Shown piece after piece: positions 1 to 10,975 of a stretch of 64,000 nucleotides of DNA. The notes under the pieces were generated by a model. That model was given only the letters and a program-made list of their open reading frames with translations, did not search any database and had not been told where the DNA came from. Origin of the DNA: Dugong dugon (lineage: Eukaryota > Chordata > Mammalia > Sirenia > Dugongidae); the NCBI GenBank assembly GCA_030035585.1, contig CM057469.1:17416501-17480500 (forward strand). The letters run 5' to 3'. The first letter of the stretch is position 1. Each line of letters begins with the position of its first letter. The translations under genes and the position numbers were made by a program.

Positions 1-39
1 GTTTATAATTGGATTCCAGCTATAATCCAGTTCATACAT

Positions 40-640
40 CTTGCATACTCTTCCTATTATTTCTTTTTACCAAGTTTAATAAAAAATAAGTCAAAAGAAT
101 CTTTTCTCTTCCCACAGTTTCTTATGATTTCATCAGGATAAAACAGACTACATGTATATTCTTTTAAAAAAATTACACAAGTAAGATCATACTCTAGCTT
201 TTTCTGTTTAATAATATTGGCGAACTTTTCATGTAAGCATATACATATCAATTTCTTTTATCAGCTGCATAGTATTTCGTTTTACTGCAATTAAATACTC
301 CAATTTAGTATAGATTACTTAACTTCTTTTTTACTGTTAAAGGCAGTTACACAAAGACCAGTGGAATCACTATATTAATGAATGTGTACATTAATTTGAT
401 AGATGTTGCCAAGATGCTGTAGAAAAAAAGCTGTACCAGTTTATACCAGTATACTAAGAACAAGATATCTTCTATTTAACATTTTTTTTGTGTCCTCAGG
501 AGAGTTGCAAAGTTTTATTCAAATGGGAAATGTATATTTCTTTTTATTTATTTCTGGTTATTTTATCTATTTTTGTCACTAGTGTAAATAGCATCTTTTT
601 ACATTATTTGTTTCCTAACTTTTGATGGTTTACACATAGA
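40..640 (-). repeat. Old L1 fragment, antisense (L1M-like)
   Basis: AT-rich sequence resembling the complement of the distal part of ancient mammalian L1 elements. The run around 225-300 (the aagcatatacatatcaattt and cagctgcatagtatt motifs) matches the familiar antisense pattern of L1M ORF2/3'UTR. No intact reading frame remains, and the small frames here are chance. The subfamily is not assignable by eye and the boundaries are approximate. Confidence 0.5.
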
Positions 641-802
641 AACACTATTTTTTTTTTTACATGATTTTGTTACCAACCACTGCACTAAATTTCTTGTTTC
701 CAACATCATTTCAGGTTTTTGTTACCCTAGGTTTTAGATCCGGTCATATCTGCACATATGACGACTACTGCTTCCTCCTTTCCAGTATAGAGTTTCATTA
801 TA

Positions 803-1062
803 GCATAGTGGTTAAGTGCATGGACTTTGGAGCCACTACTGCTTGGATTTTAATCCCAGCTCTACTAATTTGCTTGCTGTGTGACTTTGGACAAGTTCTT
901 TATGTTCTCTGTGCCTCAGCTCTCCTTTTGTAAAATGGGATAATAATAGTATTTACCTCATAGGATTGTTATGAGGATTATCTGAATTAAATGAGCTAAT
1001 ATTTGTGAAAGTGCTCAGAACAGTGTCTGACACATAGTAAGCACCACAGAAATGTTTGATTA
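803..1062 (+). repeat. MIR SINE, near full length
   Basis: Shows the MIR order: a tRNA-like head (tagcatagtggttaagtgc), the core with a tgctgtgtgactttgg-type stretch, then tgtaaaatgggataataata, and the L2-like tail with a gtctgacacatagtaagc motif. The 90-residue frame at 661-933 lies mostly on this repeat and is not a gene. MIRs are ancient and shared by all mammals, consistent with the degree of decay. Confidence 0.9.
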
Positions 1063-1200
1063 AAAATAATATTTTTTTCCTTGCATTGATTAGTACTTTT
1101 AGATAAACGTTAAAAAATAATAATGGTGGATGTTCTTTAGTGGTTCCAGACTTCAACAGAAATGCTTCTAATATTTTATTGTTATAGTGTTTCAATAAAG

Positions 1201-1221
1201 TAATGTTTCAATGAAACATTA
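1201..1221. repeat. Perfect 10-bp inverted repeat, 1-nt centre
   Basis: The arms are taatgtttca and tgaaacatta, separated by a single a. The palindrome sits about 140 bp downstream of the MIR in otherwise unassigned DNA. It could be a chance AT-rich palindrome or the remnant of a transposon end. Confidence 0.8.
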
Positions 1222-1225
1222 GAAA

Positions 1226-2036
1226 GTTTTGGACTGATGGAAAAATTCCTTTCAATTATGTCAAGGAAATAGTCATTTATTACTGTTTTCCTAAGGGCTG
1301 AAATTCAGGAATGGTATTAAAATTTTGTTCTTCTTTGGCTTCTACTGAGCCTGGTCATATAACTTATTTTTTTGACTTATTTATGTGATTATTTATATAA
1401 ATGGATTTCATAATATTGAACTATACTTTCATCACCAGGATGAACACTTTGTAATGTAGCTTGTTGTTAGTCGCCCTTGAGTGAGCTCCACCTCATGAAG
1501 ACCTTACTTACAACAGAATGAAACGTTGCTAATGCACTTCTGGGTTGTCTTTGGTGTTACTTAAGTTTTTGCATTAGTATTCATAAATGAGACTTGACAG
1601 TAATTTTTTAATGTGTTCTTAGGTTTTGGTGTCAGTGTGATACTGTACATGTTTGACATTTTTCTTTCTTTCCCTAGACCCTAGAGAAGTTTAAATTGTA
1701 TTATCTATACTTTTAAAAGAATGTTAAAGTTAGGAAATGAAATTCGAGATTTAGCTTAGCTGTCTTAATTTTATAGTTGAGGAAACAGTGACTTGTTCAT
1801 AGTTCTGTGGCAGCTACTTAGGCGTAATGGATTGAGGTTTGCTGTGGAGGTGAGGAGCTAACATTTATTGGGCATTTAGGCATTTTTAAAGACAGTATCA
1901 CAGTTTTGATGTACTCTTGAGGTGTTGGCTTGCTTATTTTAATATCTAAAGTCAGAGTAAAAAAAAAAAAATCTATTTTGAATGGATATTTTCCCTGAAG
2001 ACCATATCTCAGTCTCCTTTTAATTCCCAAAACTAC
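1226..2036. other. Unassigned AT-rich DNA with one RTE remnant
   Basis: No gene-like signal. Positions 1464-1535 resemble the complement of an RTE 3' end: gttgttagtcgcc, then tcatgaagacc, then acaacagaatgaaacg, in the same order as the clearer copies at 36093 and 38747. The similarity is weak and much decayed. The rest shows no recognised repeat. Confidence 0.45.
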
Positions 2037-2140
2037 TCAAATATTTATTAAAAGCCTACATTCTTTAATATGTCACTCTCCTTGGCTCTGGGGATACAGC
2101 AGTGATCAAAACAGACACGACCTTTATGTGTCCTCATGGA
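2037..2140 (-). repeat. L2 3'-end fragment, antisense
   Basis: Contains the antisense L2 tail signature (aatatttattaaaagcct, then ggctctggggatacagcagt, then acagacac and cctcatgga). This is an ancient LINE fragment with no coding content. Confidence 0.65.
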
Positions 2141-2485
2141 ACCTGGCATAGTTTCCAGAACCCAACAGGTGTCTGGTGAATGTTTGTGGTTGAGGCCTGT
2201 TTGCTTATCGTCCCTCTGCCCATTTCAAGTCTTTGTCTTTAAGGAGGCAGTTTCCAAACGTGGTAGTATCTATACATTTCCGCTAGGTGGTAGTAGAGTC
2301 ATGTACAGTGAGCAGTTTGCACAGTAATTAAGTCACTAATTGTTTGCTTGTAAATATAGTTCTCTTTTTTGTAAAATTTAAATCTGTTTATATTGATTCA
2401 CTAGAATGTAATCATTAATCAACATGAGAACTTCTAACATATCTTTTAGAACGGATCCCAATAAATAAAATTTCTCGAGTTCATG
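2141..2485. other. Unassigned DNA
   Basis: Nothing recognised. The 63-residue frame at 2136-2327 has no family resemblance and no neighbouring exon signals. Confidence 0.4.
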
Positions 2486-2499
2486 AATTTATCTTCCTT

Positions 2500-2645
2500 T
2501 GTTTAAATAATGAAACATTGAGATCCAGCCACATGCTAGGCATTGTGCTAGTTGTTGGGGACTCAGAGTTGAATGTGATTCCCTCTTTGTCTTTGAGATG
2601 CCACAGTCCAGTGAGGGAGACAGACATGAAAGGAGACACATTACA
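2500..2645 (-). repeat. L2 3'-end fragment, antisense
   Basis: The motifs catgctaggcattgtgctag, then ggggactcag and ccagtgagggagacagac follow the order of the antisense L2 3' end. It abuts an old L1 piece at 2650. Confidence 0.65.
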
Positions 2646-2649
2646 TACA

Positions 2650-2765
2650 GTGAAATGCACATAACCTCAAGTGTACCATTAGCTGAGTTTTGACAAATGC
2701 ATATACCTGTGTAACCCAAATCCCTATGAAGTTATAGATCATAACCATCTTAAGGTAGCCATTTT
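2650..2765 (-). repeat. Old L1 3'UTR fragment, antisense
   Basis: The motifs cctcaagtgtaccattagct, then gagttttgacaaatgcatat and cctgtgtaacccaaatccc match the antisense L1M 3'UTR pattern that also recurs near 18500 and 49680. Confidence 0.6.
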
Positions 2766-3150
2766 AAATAAAGGGTCATATGCAGGCTGAGTGAGCAATA
2801 GAAGCTGATTGAGAGAAGAGGGGAGATGATCGCACCAAACATTCACCGAGAGAGTAGCCTGGTGTCTTGACTTTTTATCAGTTCAAATTCAGTCGCTGTG
2901 AGTCCTGTGTGTACTTTGATTTTGTCCATGAGATTTTACATTTACCGTTTTGGTGTTTTTCTTTCATTTTTAGGCAAAACAGTAGAGCTCATAGTAGAAT
3001 ACCCACCCTTTACTTTCTAGGATGAGAGACTTGGCTCTATACTCCTAGTAATTTAAAAACAAACAAAAGGAAAAATAGCTCCCAAACAGGTAGCAACAGG
3101 TTGTTTAATCACAGGGTTAAAATGTTTCAAAGCCGGAAAACATAGCGAAT
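2766..3150. other. Unassigned DNA
   Basis: No reading frame, repeat or RNA signature recognised. Confidence 0.4.
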
Positions 3151-3159
3151 CAAAGTACC

Positions 3160-3322
3160 GACTGGGTTGAGCACTTACTGTGTGCCAGCACTGTGTCTCT
3201 TGGTATTCATCATCTCGTCTGAAGGCAGCCCTAAGCAGTAGGTGCTTATTGTTCCCTCCATTGGGGATATCAGCGAAGAAACTAATGCTCAAAGAGATAA
3301 TATAATTTGCTCAGAAGAGGGA
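3160..3322 (-). repeat. MIR fragment, antisense
   Basis: The motifs gttgagcacttactgtgtgc, then agcactgtgtctc, and later gaagaaactaatgctcaaag follow the antisense MIR order. Confidence 0.75.
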
Positions 3323-3514
3323 ATTTTAAGTTATGGAGCAAAAACACCACAAAAATAAAAGGAGAATTTTAGCTTATTTTTATCGTAGTAGATGTATTGG
3401 AGATAAGTATTTCTTGCTAAAGGATTAATTGCATAATGCATGTTCAAAGTTTTATTTTCACAGGACAATGACAGTTTGACTTTTGGGAAGGGAAGACTAG
3501 AGGGAGAGGAGAGG

Positions 3515-3900
3515 ACCATTTATTGAATATCTGTTTCTCCTAATCTCTGTGCGTAGGTTCTCAAAGTGTATTAGGAGCAACAGCTTCAGCATCAAGTGGA
3601 GCTTTTTAGCAATGCAAATTGTCACACTTCACCATAGACCTACTGAATCAGAAGCTGTGCTGGTGGGGCCCAGCAATTGATGTTTTAACAAGCTCTACAG
3701 GTGACTCTACATGCATGCTGCAGTAGAGAACCGCCCCTTTATGTCGTGAAATCCTAATAACCACAAGTCACGTTGGACTGTATCCCCACTTTATAGGTAA
3801 GAAACAGTAGATTCAGATTAGTAACTTGCTCTGGTAGATACAGGAAGTGGTAGATGCAGGATGGAACTCAGGCTAGTCTGACTCTAGAACCAATACTCAG
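3515..3900 (-). repeat. Antisense MIR split by a MER5A-type element
   Basis: The outer parts read as antisense MIR: atttattgaatatctg before the insertion, and ccccactttataggtaagaa and actcaggctagtctgactct after it. The interruption at 3558-3735 is a separate DNA transposon. The nesting dates the MER5A insertion as younger than the MIR. Confidence 0.7.
3558..3735 (+). mobile_element. MER5A-like hAT (Charlie) MITE
   Basis: Contains the MER5A order: ggttctcaaagtgt, aatgcaaattgtcac, tagacctactgaatcagaag, ggtggggcccagcaattgat, ttttaacaagctct, and a terminal cagtagagaacc resembling the inverted 5' end. Non-coding, mobilised in trans by hAT transposases and long inactive in mammals. Confidence 0.8.
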
Positions 3901-3949
3901 GTGAATTTTACCTCAATTAAAAAAAAAAAAACAACTATATTAGTTTTTT

Positions 3950-4075
3950 AGTGAAACTTGAGATCCTTAATTACTTCTGCAAAGATCCCTTTTCCAAATA
4001 AAGCCACATTCACAGTTTCTGGGGGTTAGGACATGGACATATCTTTTTGAGAGCCATCATTCAACCCATTACAAA
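3950..4075. repeat. Probable LTR-type fragment, family uncertain
   Basis: The motifs gatcccttttccaaataaag, then tgggggttaggacatggaca and gccatcattcaacccattac resemble one edge of a mammalian ERVL/MaLR-like LTR. Only about 125 bp remains, so the family and orientation are uncertain. Confidence 0.4.
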
Positions 4076-4289
4076 AACCATGCTTAGTCTTCTGCTCAAA
4101 AAATTATTATTCGGTGAAAATACACAATGCAAACAAACTGTGTTTACACACGGAAACAAGCAGCTGAGGATGTTCGGGTCTATTCTACTCTGATCTTTTT
4201 TTCTGGAACTACCCCATGGCTCACTTGACTCCATCCACACTGAGTTCTTGTTGTTCCTTAAACACTGCAAGCCGACTTCCAATTTGTAT

Positions 4290-4860
4290 CCATTGCCTGG
4301 GTTCCTCATCCTACAGATGCCACAAGGTCTCCTCCCTCAAATGTCATCTTTTTGGAATGGTTCTCTCTACCTTATCTAAGGCGTATTTATCTAGAATTGT
4401 TGTTGCTGGTTGCCTTCGAATCAGTTCCAACCCATGGTGACCCCATGTGTGTAGAGTAGAACTGCTCCATAGGCTTTTCAAGTCTGTGACCTTCTGGAAG
4501 CAGATTGCCAGGCCTGTCTTCAGAGGCGCCTATGGGTGGGTTCAAACCACCAACTTGTTGGCTAGGGGTTGAGTGCTTAACTCCCTCTACCTTATTTAAA
4601 ATACCGGCTCTTCGTCATTCTCCATCTCCTACCATGCTTTAGTTTTCTTCTGAACACTTACCGCCATCTGACATATTATGTAGTTTTTTGTCTCTCTAGT
4701 GTTTGTCTCCATGAATTATAGTGTAAGCCACTTGAATAGAGAGACTCTGTTATTCATTAATATATCCCCAACACCTAGACAAGTATCTGGCACATGGTAG
4801 GTGCTCAGTAAATAGTTTTGAATTCAGTTAAATGAATGAATGAATGATTTTCTTCTGTAG
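4290..4860 (+). repeat. L2 3'-end, interrupted by an AfroSINE
   Basis: The left part (4290-4366) carries the L2 string around ctcctccctcaaatgtcatc. The right part (4600-4860) carries tgtttgtctccatg, then cccaacacctagacaagtat and ggcacatggtaggtgctcag, ending in the repeated aatga tail. A minus-strand SINE separates them. The tail has four aatg units and is the natural L2 3' end. Confidence 0.8.
4380..4585 (-). mobile_element. AfroSINE inserted in L2
   Basis: Antisense SINE: the RTE-like tail (gccttcgaatcagttccaac, then catggtgacccc) is on the left and the tRNA-like head (gagtgcttaac) on the right. It is flanked by 14-bp direct repeats at 4366-4379 and 4586-4599 with one mismatch, which are a good target-site duplication. 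It presumably moved with RTE machinery. Confidence 0.85.
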
Positions 4861-5041
4861 AAAAATTACCTTTAAAAAAAGAGATGACTCTAATCACATT
4901 GTATTAAAACCTAGGTTTTAAAAAACAACTGCTTAAAGAAGCTCCTACTAGTAAAATCTGGTACAATTTGAATACGAAAAGGAATAATAATTCTAATTGC
5001 AACATTTTGAATAAGTAAAAACCTGTTTGCCCACAAAACCG

Positions 5042-5190
5042 AACTAAACCTGTTGCCATCAAGTCGATTCTGACACATACCCTATAGGTCAGAGTAGAGC
5101 TGCCCCATAGGGTTTCCAAAGAGCGGCTGGTAGATTCGAACTCCTGACCTTTTGGTTAGCACCAAGCTAATCACTGTGCCACCAGGGCTC
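5042..5190 (-). mobile_element. AfroSINE, short variant
   Basis: Antisense. The tail ctgttgccatcaagtcgatt leads, followed by agagctgccccatagggttt, and it ends with the complement of the head (gtgccaccagggctc). The middle is shorter than in the roughly 200-bp copies, as also seen at 8557 and 16508. Confidence 0.9.
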
Positions 5191-5214
5191 ATAGTGGTAC
5201 TCAAAAAGGGAGGA

Positions 5215-6170
5215 GGGATAGGAAAAGAGAGAAAAGCAAAAATCAAAGTTTTTTACAGAAGAATGCTTTCTAATAAATACAGACGAATGATAGAAAATCA
5301 CCATCCATTACACCCAGTGTAATGATAGATTAAGGCAAGGATCATCAATGGATGAAAATATTGGGTGAAGGGTTGTTGAGGAGTGGGGTATATTTGCATG
5401 GTGCCAGAACTGTAGGGGAAAACATTACCTCTATTATGGAAGGATCGAGTGTTCCTGATTTTATTCGCTCCTGTTGTGATGCAGTACGAAGCTTACTGCT
5501 TCATCCATGAAGTATTCTTGCAAAAAACTTGAATGTTATCATGCCTATACTGAACTTCAAGATTTTATGAAACAAATTGGATAGAGAAACAAGGTAAATG
5601 GCCCCAAGAGGAAAACAACCACATAAATTCAAAATGCAGGACATTTAATAAGACAAGTTTCTGGGACTCTTCAAAACATCATTGTCATAAAAAACCAAAG
5701 GTGTGTGTGTGAAGGGAGGAAGGACTGTTCTCTAAACTAAAAAAAAACTAAAGAGACGATTATCAACTATGATGTGTGAAGTTAGATTGGATCCAGGTTG
5801 ACGGCGGGTAGGGGGGTGAGTTAAAACAATATAGATTGTGTACTAGATCATATTATGGAGTTATTGTTGATTTTCTTAGTTGAGATAATAGTATTGTCAT
5901 ATAAGAGATTATGTTATTCTTAGGAATTGCATGACTGCATGTTGAAGTTTTTAGAATGAGTTAGGATTTCTGCAGTTTACTTTCAAATGGATAAGCAAAA
6001 GAACATGCGTACTTGTATATGTCGAAAAATGAAGCAGATTTGACGAATTGTTAACAAATGTTGAATCTGGGTGACTATATCAGTAATCATTATGTTCCCT
6101 CCCCCTCAGCTCTTCTGTTTGAAAAAAGTGGGAGGAAAACAAGAAAAACAGTCTCTTAAGATACTGTACT
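5215..6170 (+). repeat. Old L1M-type 3'UTR
   Basis: Shares an ordered set of motifs with 23570-24190: cagaagaat, agaaaatcacc, atcatcaatggatg versus atccaccaatggatg, a gatgcag/gatgcac-type step, and the later L1M-like tttctgcagtttactttcaa. It probably ends near 6140. This is an ancient, non-coding LINE 3' region. Subfamily not assignable by eye. Confidence 0.6.
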
Positions 6171-6174
6171 GGGA

Positions 6175-8555
6175 GTGAAAAAGTAGCACTCAATAATCCA
6201 GGTGATGATTACATGACAATTAATTCCTTAAAGGAGATGAGGCTGCCTTGCACTGGGAAAGGGTGTTGAATGAAGAATTGACTAAGCATGGAGCTGACTT
6301 GTCCACTGTGATAGATGATGTGTGTGTGTCCTCCTAGCTCTCCTTATATGGGTACTTCTGTAGAATATAAGGTTGAAAAAGAAATATTGGAAAGACAATC
6401 ATCCTTTGTATTGAGAGAATCAATCTTAAAAGACAAGTGAAACAAATCAGGTATGTGGTCTGTGAGAGAAACTTCTGGAAGTTAGTTTTCAAATATCAAA
6501 TATTTTTAGTTTATTTTCATCTTTTCATAAGCTTGAAATTTTCCGGCAGATTTTATAGCCAAGAATTAATTTTTTTGTCTTCAAGAAATCAGTTTTTGTA
6601 TTATGGTATCGATTTTACAAGTATTCTTTTCTCATACTGCATTTTGTTACTCAACATTAAGAAAGTTAATGGGACAAAAAAAAAAAACAAAAAAACACAC
6701 TCTAATTTACTTATTTAATCACCTACCCAATTTCTTAGAAAAAAGACAAAAATGTCAGTGATTACCCTACAATTAAATCTGTTTTCTAATAGAAACATTA
6801 TAATGATGATAGTGCATTTAACACTAATAAAATCTTCATTTATAGAATTTAGTATTGCCTCTTGAAAGTTATGTAGCTCCAAAAATAAAACTTGCTCTAA
6901 GTTATGGTGTAATGAAATTACCTAGGATGCCATTTCTAAATTACTGTTACTGCAGTAATATAAAATTACTGTTAATAGCACAGTATCATCAGATGCAACT
7001 TACAGAGGTTCATAAAGTTTATCCCCATATGGTACCAATCTAAATCAGAGATGAATTTTAATTGAAGTTTCAGAAATGAAATCTCTGATGGTCAGAGATC
7101 CTGTTGGAAGCTCAAAGAGCTAGCTTGAATGGTTTGAGAAAAACAGCATCTCTGAGGTAATGTCTCTAAGGTAGAGGTTGCATTAAAAGATTAGTACATT
7201 TTCTCTTACAGTTCACAGAATTTATTGGATAATTTAATCTTTTCATTTCTGACAGTCTTTGAAGGATTATGTTGTCTGTGTTTAGTAAGTTGTCACACCT
7301 TTTCTTACTAGATAAATAGAATTATTTCTAGAGTTGTCTTTAGATAAATGGTAAGACATTATCTTATGGATATAGCATTGTGATATCTTGATTCTCTGCT
7401 TATTTGCTGTTTGCTACATGCAGTGATTTCCTCTGTTTCATAGTTTTTCCAGTTGTAATGAGCAGTGATTTTGAGTTCTGCTCCCATCAGAGCATTGGGA
7501 AACCATGGAGTATCTTCTTCACTGTTTCAACACTTGGACTACTTTTTTTTTTTTTTTTTTTTTTTAAGAGGCAATGGATACAATTATATCCTAGGTCCTC
7601 TGATTTACCCTAGTAAATGGGGAGGTAAGGATTGAAAAACAGATCAGTTCTAGCAAAGTTTTAAAAGTATGAAATGGAGTTAACTGCTTATGATATTGCA
7701 TGAACTTGATCTGTGGGGCAATTTATTGGTTATGCATTCATATGGTGTTTAATCTTAACAGATGTCTAGTAATGTCTTACTTTTCGTGTGTCATTAAGTT
7801 AATTTCTTCATTTCCAGGAATTTATTTATTTATTTTGGATGTCCACTCAAAGGCAAAGCTCCAGGCCCATTTCAGAAGTCGAGAATGTTTGTGGAGTTAA
7901 CTTTAAGTTATTCAGGCAAATTGAGTTCTTATCTGTACTAAGTTCTCCCAGACAAATGGCTGGAAGTCCCCTCCATACTTGCACAAATTAAATTCCTAGT
8001 CTCTTGGTTTGCCAAAGACTATGTCTCAACAGCTGAAAGGGTTTTCTTACTCAGCTCTCTTGAGGTCATTTTCTTTGTTGTTAACTGTATCTTATGCTGT
8101 TAGACTCTGGGCACCTTAAACACATTTTGAAATTAAGATAAAGATTTGAGAGTACCTTAAAAATAACAAAATTTTGTTAATGCTGTTTATCCCTTGGGTC
8201 GCTAGTAAGAAGGATAAATTTTTTGTTTTGCCCAGACTGCCCTGATTTGAGTTAGATTCATGGGAGACAATTTTAGGGACATAGGACAGGCCTGTAATTG
8301 AAAATAATATGTCTCCATTTTGTCTAAGTTGGCTTGGTGCCTTTAACCAAACCTCTTCTTACTCATAGTCTAAACTGCTGGCAAAAATATGTGGTGGTTA
8401 ACTCTCAGCGGCCCTGAGAATCTCTTTCCGGTAATGTTAAGATTCTTCTTGCTCTGTTGGTGTTTATTGAATGTTTACTATAATCTAGGTTTTGTACAGC
8501 ATGCCTTATGTTATTTTATCTAATGCTCAGCAGTTCAGTAAGGCATGAATAAAAA
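6175..8555. other. Unassigned AT-rich DNA
   Basis: About 2.4 kb with no supportable gene. A poly-T run at about 7543-7565 may be the antisense tail of a lost retroelement. A small palindrome (attactgcagtaat) lies near 6947. The small frames at 6437-6718 and 7404-7613 are low-complexity or poly-T-spanning and look like chance. Confidence 0.4.
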
Positions 8556-8556
8556 C

Positions 8557-8691
8557 AAAACCTATTGCCGTCGAGTCGATTCCAACTCACAGAGAACATA
8601 TAGGACAGAGTAGAACTGTCCCATAGGGTTTCGAACTGCCTACCTTTTGGTTAGCAGCTGTGCTCTTAACCACTGCGCCACCAGGGCTCCT
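8557..8691 (-). mobile_element. AfroSINE, internally shortened
   Basis: Antisense. The RTE-like tail attgccgtcgagtcgattcc is well preserved, followed by agagtagaactgtcccatag and the complement of the head (accactgcgccaccagggct). The stretch between the tail and the tRNA part is deleted. It lies about 50 bp left of the LTR provirus. Confidence 0.92.
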
Positions 8692-8739
8692 TACACCCAC
8701 TTTAGAAGGGTTAAAAAGAGAGAGACTGGCAATACCAAC

Positions 8740-8937
8740 CCAATCCTGTAGATCTTGTCCTTCCTCATTAACATAACTGCCTCTAATCCTGCCTCATTAA
8801 CATCATAGAGGTTAGGATTTATAGCACATAGGATAATCACGTCAGGTAACAGAATGATGGACAACCACACAATACTGGGAATCATGGCATAGTCAAGTGG
8901 GTACATGTTTTTGGGGGACACAGTTCAGTCCATAACA
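8740..8937 (-). repeat. Truncated 3' LTR of MaLR-like element
   Basis: Aligns by eye with 10575-10755 and 44213-44435, sharing the doubled cctcattaacat motif, agcacataggataatcac and gggggacacagttcagtcc. The outer 3' part of the LTR is missing left of 8740. Confidence 0.85.
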
Positions 8938-9567
8938 TTCCACTCTTTGGCCTCCCAAAAGTCATGTCTTTGCCAGATGTAAAACACATTCACCCCATTG
9001 TATCATAGCAGAAGCCTTAATTCAACTCCAAGTCCAGAATTCCAAAATTCTTCATCTGTGAAATTTAGAGTGTAAGTTATCTGCTTCCAAAGTACAGTGA
9101 TGAACAGGCAATCAAGCTAGACATTTCCATTACAAACGGGAGAAATTGGAGGGAACGAACGAATAACAGGCACCAGGCAAGTCAGCAGAACACATTACAT
9201 TAGCTCTCAAGACTTAAAAATAATCCTGTGTTCTCTGAGACCATTTAGGCAATGGCCCTGCCCTCCATAATCTGGGTGTCAGCCACACACTCTGGATTCT
9301 GGGTGGGGTTTCCTTGGCCCTGGGCTTCAGCTCCTCTTTCCAGGCCCTGGAAATGGCAACTCTCCTCCCTTGGCTTTGGGCAGCCCTATTCTCCTAGTCC
9401 GTCTGAGTGGCGACCCTACCCCCTGGACCCCAGCAGGCCCCATTCTTCTGCCCCTTGGGCATGGCAGCCCTGCCCTCTCAGCTTTGGGTAGCAGATCCGG
9501 CCCCATCCCACTGGCACTTGTGAATAGCAGCCCCACAGTCCAGAACCAGGCTGGTGAAGATCTGACT

Positions 9568-9680
9568 CTTTGAAACCTAGGAGGCTGTGGCCCCATCCTT
9601 TGAAACCCCAGAGGCCATGGCTCCACCCTTTGTGACCCCAGAGGTCGTGTCCCTACTCTTTGAGACTGAGGCAACTTTGC
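9568..9680 (-). repeat. 30-bp tandem repeat inside the MaLR-like element
   Basis: Units begin at 9568, 9598, 9628 and 9658 with the shared starts ctttgaaac, ctttgaaac, ctttgtgac and ctttgagac, a spacing of exactly 30 bp. Because 30 is a multiple of three, the minus-strand (element-sense) frame at 9327-9704 reads as imperfect decapeptides such as FQRMGPQPPR. The 125-residue frame has no recognised domain, is rich in P, G and R, and may be non-functional. Confidence 0.75.
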
Positions 9681-10239
9681 TTCCTGTGTCCCTTGTCTTT
9701 TCACCTTCTGATTCCTGGTTCCTTGGCCTCTTGGCCCCTCAGACCTTGCTGCCTACGTCTGCCCTGCTGGGGCAAGTGTTCCAAAGCTCTGTAGATAACT
9801 ACCTGGAGGTACTCCACTCTGCTAGTAAACCTTGGCCAAAAGCCTCTCAGCTTTCTTGCTCCATGGGTTGGCAAGTCTACGTTCACCAGTAAGTGCCGGA
9901 GGCATCCTACTCTGCCAGGAAGCATCCTGCACAAAGATACTCAGCTGTCACTCCATGGGTTGGCTCCAGCACTGTCTCACTTTGGTCGTCTGGTTCTGCT
10001 GCTGTTGTATCTCTGCTGCTGCTTCGTCTGTGCTATCTCCAGTATTGCAGCTCTTCTTCTGAGTCTTCATCAGAATTGTTTTTGATGTCCATAATTCCAC
10101 CAGCAGTCTCTTCAAGGCAGTCTAGGCTTTTACTTTCACTTTAAAACTCTTCCAGCCTCTACCCATTCACAGTTTCAAAACTGCTTCCACATTTTAGGTA
10201 TCTGTTAAAGCAGCACCCCACTCTCCTGGTACCAAATTC

Positions 10240-10755
10240 TGTCTTAGTTATCTTGTGCTGCTATAACAAATACTACAAGTGAATGGCTTTAACAAAGAGA
10301 ATTTCTTCTCTCACAGTTTAGGAGGCTAGAAGTCCGAATTCAGGGCGCCAGCTCCAGGGGAAGTCTTTTTCTCTCTATGGGTTCTGGGGGAAGGTCCTTG
10401 TCATCAATCTTCCACTACTCTAGGAGCTTCTTAGTGCAGGGACCTCAGCTCCAAAGGATGCACTCTGCTCCCAGCTCTTCTTTCTTGGTGGTAGGAGGTC
10501 TCCCTGTCTCTCTGCTTGCTTCTCTCTTTTATATCTCAAGAGATTGACTCAAGATATGACCTAATTTTATAGATTGAGTCCTGCCTCATTAACATAACTG
10601 CCTCTAATCCTGCCTCATTAACATCATAGAGGTAGGATTTACAGCACATAGGAAAATCACATCAGATGACAAAATGCTGGACAGTCACACAGTACTGGGA
10701 ATCATGGCCTAGGCTACGTGACACATTTTTGGGGGACACAATTCAATCCGTAATA
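10240..10755 (-). repeat. 5' LTR of MaLR-like element
   Basis: About 516 bp. The edge tgtcttagttatcttgtgct is the complement of the LTR 3' end and ggggacacaattcaatccgt the complement of its 5' end. It closely parallels the solo LTR at 43889-44435, including a duplicated cctgcctcattaacat segment 29 bp apart. Confidence 0.85.
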
Positions 10756-10756
10756 C

Positions 10757-10975
10757 CACCTTTTCCTTATCCATTCATCTTTTGATAGACTGTTGAATTG
10801 TTTCCACCTTTTGGCTATTCTGAATAATGCTACCATGAACATCGGTGTACAAGTACCTGTTTGAGTCTACTTTCAGTTCTTTTGGGTGTATACCTAGAAT
10901 TAGAATTGCTGGGTCATATGGGAATTACGTTTAATTTTTGGAGGAACATTTGTAATGTTATTTGTACTTTGGCTG
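10757..10975 (-). repeat. Old L1 fragment, antisense
   Basis: The motifs ttatccattcatcttttgat, ttttggctattctgaataat, tgaacatcggtgtacaagta and aattgctgggtcatatggg are the familiar antisense L1 ORF2/3'UTR junction. The same motif order appears at 53690-53880. Confidence 0.85.

Larger units (their letters stand above)
8740..10755 (-). mobile_element. MaLR-like (ERVL-related) non-autonomous provirus
   Basis: Two same-orientation LTR copies flank a 1.3-kb internal region. The left LTR (8740-8937) keeps only its 5' part. The right LTR (10240-10755) is nearly whole. Read on the minus strand, the internal region begins with a tggtaccaggagagtgggg-type start after the 5' LTR, and ends with a purine-rich tract (gggaggccaaagagtgg) just before the 3' LTR, as in mammalian MaLR elements. 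No gag, protease, polymerase or envelope frame is recognisable, so it would have depended on other elements. The left LTR has lost roughly 300 bp of its 3' part. Confidence 0.8.

Noticed and set aside
803..900. tRNA-like sequence at the MIR head
   Set aside because: MIR is tRNA-derived. The match is to the SINE head only.
7543..7565. Poly-T run as a Pol III terminator of a small RNA gene
   Set aside because: No A or B box lies upstream, and long poly-T runs here are usually tails of antisense retroelements.
8938..10240. Retroviral gag, polymerase or envelope gene in the LTR element
   Set aside because: None of the frames shows a retroviral motif. The internal region is short, as in non-autonomous MaLR elements.
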